A DNA stretch of 64,000 nucleotides from Photobacterium sp. CCB-ST2H9. GTDB lineage: Bacteria; Pseudomonadota; Gammaproteobacteria; Enterobacterales; Vibrionaceae. The position numbers and the translations under genes are program-made. The stretch spans positions 248,001 to 312,000 of the forward strand of contig NZ_CP100425.1 in NCBI RefSeq assembly GCF_023151555.2, read 5' to 3'. The notes under the pieces were generated by a model. The model saw only the letters and a list, made by a program, of their open reading frames with translations, was not told where the DNA came from and did not search any database. Shown in pieces: positions 60,912 to 64,000 of the stretch. Position 1 is the stretch's first letter; every line of letters begins with the position of its first letter.

Positions 60912-61133
60912 ATGATCATTCCCTGGCAAGATATCGATGCTGAAACGCTGACCAACCTGATTGAACACTTTGTCCTGCGCGAGGGCACCGACTACGGTGA
61001 GCAAGAGCTGAGCCTGGCGCAGAAAGTGGACAAGGTACGCCAGCAATTGGCGGCGGGAGAGGCCGTGATTATGTATTCCGAATTGCACGAAACGGTGGAT
61101 ATCAAACTACGTCGCTCGCTTCGCACAGAATAA
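60912..61133 (+). CDS. YheU-family protein (UPF0270)
   Basis: A 73-residue acidic protein. [29 protein letters not shown] and the [27 protein letters not shown] block identify the UPF0270/YheU family. Probably cytosolic, function unknown. It lies between the OsmC gene and prkB, the same neighbourhood as in E. coli (yheU-prkB-yhfA-crp). AGGTAAG precedes the ATG. Confidence 0.9.
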   Translation: MIIPWQDIDAETLTNLIEHFVLREGTDYGEQELSLAQKVDKVRQQLAAGEAVIMYSELHETVDIKLRRSLRTE

Positions 61134-61259
61134 AGCTGCCATACTCAGAGGTGACAGCAGAAAACGGAAGCTGGCGCCGACGGATGCGGTCGGATGCTTG
61201 ACTGCATCCATTTGCCCTGTTAATAACTGATTCCGTTTGGATAAACGACAAGGTATGTC

Positions 61260-62129
61260 ATGTCTGCAAAACACCCAATCATTGCAGTAACAGGTTCCTC
61301 CGGAGCAGGAACGTCCACCACTTCGGAAGCTTTCCGCAAGATGTTTAATATGCTGAATATCCATGCGGCATGGCTGGAAGGGGACAGTTTTCACCGTTTT
61401 ACCCGTCCGGAAATGGATGTGGAGATCCGCAAAGCCAAGGAGCAGGGGCGCCACATCAGTTATTTTGGCCCGCAGGCGAATGACTTTGCGCTGCTGGAAA
61501 ACTTTTTCCGTCAGTACGGCGAAGACGGCAGCGGAAAATACCGCCGCTATCTGCACACGTTTGATGAAGCCGTGCCCTATAACCAGATGCCGGGCACTTT
61601 TACGCCCTGGCAGGATCTGCCGGAAAATACCGATCTGCTGTTTTATGAAGGCCTGCACGGCGGCGTCGTGGATGGCGATGTCAATGTTGCACAGCACGTC
61701 GACCTACTGATTGGCATGGTCCCGATTGTGAACCTGGAATGGATTCAGAAAATCGTGCGGGATACCCGCGATCGCGGCCACTCCAGAGAAGCAGTGATGG
61801 AGTCCATCGTCCGTTCAATGGATGATTATCTCAATTACATTACTCCGCAGTTTTCCCGGACCCATATTAACTTCCAGCGGGTGCCGACGGTTGATACCTC
61901 CAACCCGGTCAGTGCGAAAGCCATCCCCAGTCTGGATGAGAGTTTTGTGGTGATCCGTTTCCGTGGCATCAAGAATGTTGATTTCCCGTATCTGCTGGCG
62001 ATGATCCAGGGCTCGTTTATGTCGCGCCATAATACGCTGGTGGTGCCGGGCGGGAAGATGAGCTTTGCGATGGAGCTGATCATGCGGCCGCTGATCCAGC
62101 AGCTGATCGATACCGGGAAAATCGGATAA
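61260..62129 (+). CDS. prkB: phosphoribulokinase/uridine kinase-family protein PrkB
   Basis: P-loop kinase of 289 residues whose substrate in enterics is not established. Walker A is TGSSGAGTSTTSEAF near residue 12 (GxxGxGxST form). Further family blocks: WLEGDSFHRFTR, EAVPYNQMPGTFTPWQDLPENTDLLFYEGLHGGV and RDTRDRGHSREAVMESIVRSMDDYLNYITPQF. No RuBisCO or Calvin-cycle gene is nearby, so this is the housekeeping PrkB rather than a carbon-fixation enzyme. It follows yheU by 126 bases and ends at a terminator shared with yheT. Confidence 0.93.
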   Translation: MSAKHPIIAVTGSSGAGTSTTSEAFRKMFNMLNIHAAWLEGDSFHRFTRPEMDVEIRKAKEQGRHISYFGPQANDFALLENFFRQYGEDGSGKYRRYLHTFDEAVPYNQMPGTFTPWQDLPENTDLLFYEGLHGGVVDGDVNVAQHVDLLIGMVPIVNLEWIQKIVRDTRDRGHSREAVMESIVRSMDDYLNYITPQFSRTHINFQRVPTVDTSNPVSAKAIPSLDESFVVIRFRGIKNVDFPYLLAMIQGSFMSRHNTLVVPGGKMSFAMELIMRPLIQQLIDTGKIG

Positions 62130-62142
62130 CCGGGCCTCATTG

Positions 62143-62177
62143 AAAAAACGCCTGTGCAGGTTTGCCAGGCGTTTTTT
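62143..62177. terminator. bidirectional terminator between prkB and yheT
   Basis: Stem AAAAAACGCCTG / CAGGCGTTTTTT with an 11-base loop, between convergent genes. Confidence 0.87.
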
Positions 62178-62185
62178 GTTTCAGG

Positions 62186-63157
62186 TTAACCCCTGAGTTT
62201 TTTTTGAAACCAGGCCGGTACGGTCTGGTCCAGCCAGAACGTCGGCTCGCGCCAGCTGCCGCTGATAAAACCGACATGGCCCCCGTATTGGGTCAGGTGA
62301 TACTCGATATGGGCAGGCAGCGGCTGTGTCGGGATGACTGCCGCCGTCATGAAAGGATCGTCAGCGGCATGAATCACCCGCAACGGGGTCTGTACCTGCG
62401 CCAGTTTTCCCAGTCCGCTGCAACGTTGGTAGTAGTCGGCCGCATCAGCAAAGCCATGCAGCGGCGCTGTGACGGTATCGTCAAACTGTCGCAGCGATGC
62501 GATTCCAGCAATCTGTTCGGTCTGAAAGGGCAGCAGGTCCGGTAACGCAGCCATTTTTTTCAGCATATTTTTCTTCATGGAACCGAGCAGGTAGCGCTGG
62601 TAGACCCGGGAAAACCCCTGTTCAATCCGGGACGAGCAGGCTGACAGATCCAAGGGCGGAGAAATGACCTGAGCTGCGGTCAGTCCGGATGCTTCGCCGG
62701 TTTCAGCCAGATAGTTCACCAGCATATTACCCCCCAGAGAAACTCCAACCGCCAGCAATGGATGATGCGGAAAACGTTCGCGTAACTGGTCGATGAAGTA
62801 ACGTGCATCACTGGTTTCACCGGAGTGATAGCTCCGGGCCTGACGGTTAATTTCCCCGCTGCATCCGCGGAAATGCATCATCACACCCAGCCAGCCCTGC
62901 TGTCTGGCCGCAAAAAGCAGACTGTGCGCATAAGGGCTGTGGAAACTGCCTTCCAGCCCGTGAAAGAGGATCATGATTGGCATGTGTGCCGGGTGCTGCT
63001 CGGGCGCGGCCGTCCAGACCAGGTCGAGAAAATCATCGTCCGGGGTCTGAATCCGCTCCGTCAGAGGTTCGAACAGGGCCTGACGACGGAACAGTCGTGG
63101 CAGAATGGTTTGCAGGTGTGCGTTGCGCAGGCCGGTTGCGGGCTGAAAGTGCTTCAT
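62186..63157 (-). CDS. YheT-family alpha/beta hydrolase
   Basis: Serine hydrolase-like protein of 323 residues. The oxyanion turn region is MILFHGLEGSFHSPYAHSL, then the family block MMHFRGCSGEINRQARSYHSGETSD, the nucleophile elbow VGVSLGGNMLVNYLAE, and a late Asp/His (HAADDPF and YGGHVGFI) completing the triad. E. coli YheT is next to yheU/prkB too. Natural substrate unknown; some relatives hydrolyse medium-chain esters. GGAGAA precedes the ATG. A MocR-like gene ends 24 bases upstream, probably the same transcript. Confidence 0.9.
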   Translation of the reverse strand: MKHFQPATGLRNAHLQTILPRLFRRQALFEPLTERIQTPDDDFLDLVWTAAPEQHPAHMPIMILFHGLEGSFHSPYAHSLLFAARQQGWLGVMMHFRGCSGEINRQARSYHSGETSDARYFIDQLRERFPHHPLLAVGVSLGGNMLVNYLAETGEASGLTAAQVISPPLDLSACSSRIEQGFSRVYQRYLLGSMKKNMLKKMAALPDLLPFQTEQIAGIASLRQFDDTVTAPLHGFADAADYYQRCSGLGKLAQVQTPLRVIHAADDPFMTAAVIPTQPLPAHIEYHLTQYGGHVGFISGSWREPTFWLDQTVPAWFQKKLRG

Positions 63158-63181
63158 GGTGTTCTCCAGCTGTTCTGACCG

Positions 63182-64000
63182 TCAGAGCGGGAAATCCGGG
63201 TAAGGCGACTGAGTCAGCAGCTCAGCCAGAATCGCCAGACCCTGTTCAAGTTTATCATGACTGTGCGGCGCACTGATGGCCAGACGCACTGCCTGCTGAA
63301 TTGTGCTGCCCGGCGGCGTGAACAGTTCAGCGGATTTGACCACCACATCCCGGGCTTCGGCGGCAGTAACGAAGTCACTCAGGCGCCAGTGATCAGGCAA
63401 GGTCAGCCAGGCGTGGAAGCCCGGTAACTGATACTGAACCTGATACGGCTCCAGATAGCGTTCGAGCAGTCGGGCTCGCTGCTGCATGTCTTGCCGGATC
63501 TGCTGTAATGCCCGGTCGGCATCTCCCTTACGGATCAATTCGCAGGCCAGTGCACTGAGCAGCGGGCTGATCATCAGGCAGTGATGGTGCAGCGCCGTGT
63601 TCAGTCGGGTCTGATGTTTTAACGGAACCTGGATGTAGCCAAGCCGCAGGCCGGGTGCCAGACATTTGGAGAGGCTGCCGAAGTGGATCACCTGCTCGCT
63701 GTCGAGATTGACCAGAGGCGGCGGTGTCTCTGACGGTAACAGGCCGTTGACATCGTCTTCAATGATCAGCACCTGATGACGGCGGCAGACTGCCAGTATG
63801 GCTTCACGCCGTTCCCGGCTCATGGTGGCCGCTGTCGGGTTTTGTAGGGTGGGCGTACAGTACAGCATCCGCGGCTGGTACTGACGGCAGGCTATCTCCA
63901 GACTGTCTGGGAGCAGGCCTTCTGCATCCATCTCCACGGCTTTGACATTCATCTGCATCTGTCGGGCCAGTCCGAGAAATCCGGGATAACTCACCTGTTC
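63182..64000 (-). CDS. MocR/GntR-type regulator, aminotransferase part (5' end outside window)
   Basis: Only the C-terminal 273 residues are seen; the frame continues through base 64000 upstream. They form a fold-type I PLP aminotransferase domain as in MocR-family regulators: EQVSYPGF start, CTPTLQNPTAATMSRERREAIL, IIEDDVNGLL, the PLP lysine in FGSLSKCLAPGLRLGYI, and a C-terminal domain (LPGFHAWLTLPD). No DNA-binding part is visible, so it could instead be a stand-alone aminotransferase, but the sequence resembles the MocR branch with a GntR head. Target genes unknown. Confidence 0.82.
   Translation of the reverse strand, partial: EQVSYPGFLGLARQMQMNVKAVEMDAEGLLPDSLEIACRQYQPRMLYCTPTLQNPTAATMSRERREAILAVCRRHQVLIIEDDVNGLLPSETPPPLVNLDSEQVIHFGSLSKCLAPGLRLGYIQVPLKHQTRLNTALHHHCLMISPLLSALACELIRKGDADRALQQIRQDMQQRARLLERYLEPYQVQYQLPGFHAWLTLPDHWRLSDFVTAAEARDVVVKSAELFTPPGSTIQQAVRLAISAPHSHDKLEQGLAILAELLTQSPYPDFPL

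Overview
The window is a contiguous piece of chromosomal core from a gammaproteobacterium of the family Vibrionaceae. Grounds: an AphA-type PadR regulator beside ppc, an ArgH protein carrying a fused acetyltransferase, an Xds/ExeM-type secreted nuclease beside pabA and argD, a peroxiredoxin-glutaredoxin hybrid divergent from oxyR, and a gene order that matches, as far as I recall it, the Vibrio cholerae chromosome 1 region from pfkA to crp. By eye the base composition is a little above 50 % GC, which would fit a higher-GC lineage (some Photobacterium or Salinivibrio) better than a typical Vibrio; I cannot fix the genus. I saw no rRNA, tRNA, CRISPR array, insertion sequence or prophage.

Layout. 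1-9250: end of pfkA, tpiA, a small tautomerase, DUF3135, a candidate Fe-S regulator with fpr, the glycerol unit glpF-glpK-glpX, zapB and rraA. 9400-17150: menA, the hslVU protease, ftsN, cytR, priA and rpmE. 17380-24670: malic enzyme, then the methionine regulon metJ / metB-metL / metF with MetJ operators, then aphA. 25000-33370: ppc and the arginine operon argC-B-G-H(A), with an ArgR-type operator overlapping its promoter and a long leader. 33450-36780: a redox island with an Lpd-like reductase and a peroxiredoxin divergent from oxyR. 36850-50740: mrcA, divergent pilMNOPQ, then aroK-aroB-damX-dam, rpe-gph-trpS. 50970-64000: secreted nuclease, pabA, argD-astA-astD-DUF1338, crp divergent from an OsmC protein, yheU, prkB, yheT and the 3' part of a MocR-like gene cut by the window end.

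How it works together. Central carbon genes (pfkA, tpiA, glpFKX, malic enzyme, ppc, rpe) sit with three amino-acid blocks: arginine synthesis (argCBGH, argD) and breakdown (astA, astD), methionine synthesis, and the shikimate/chorismate branch (aroK, aroB, pabA). Global regulators CRP, CytR, OxyR, MetJ and AphA are encoded next to genes they are known or likely to control.

No clearly new system is visible. The best leads are a 15-codon leader ORF ending in three arginine codons upstream of argC, the absence of argE from its usual place, a Cys-rich tail on the Lpd-like reductase, the candidate Fe-S regulator upstream of fpr, a reduced pilMNOPQ set, and a DUF1338 gene attached to the arginine-catabolism genes.
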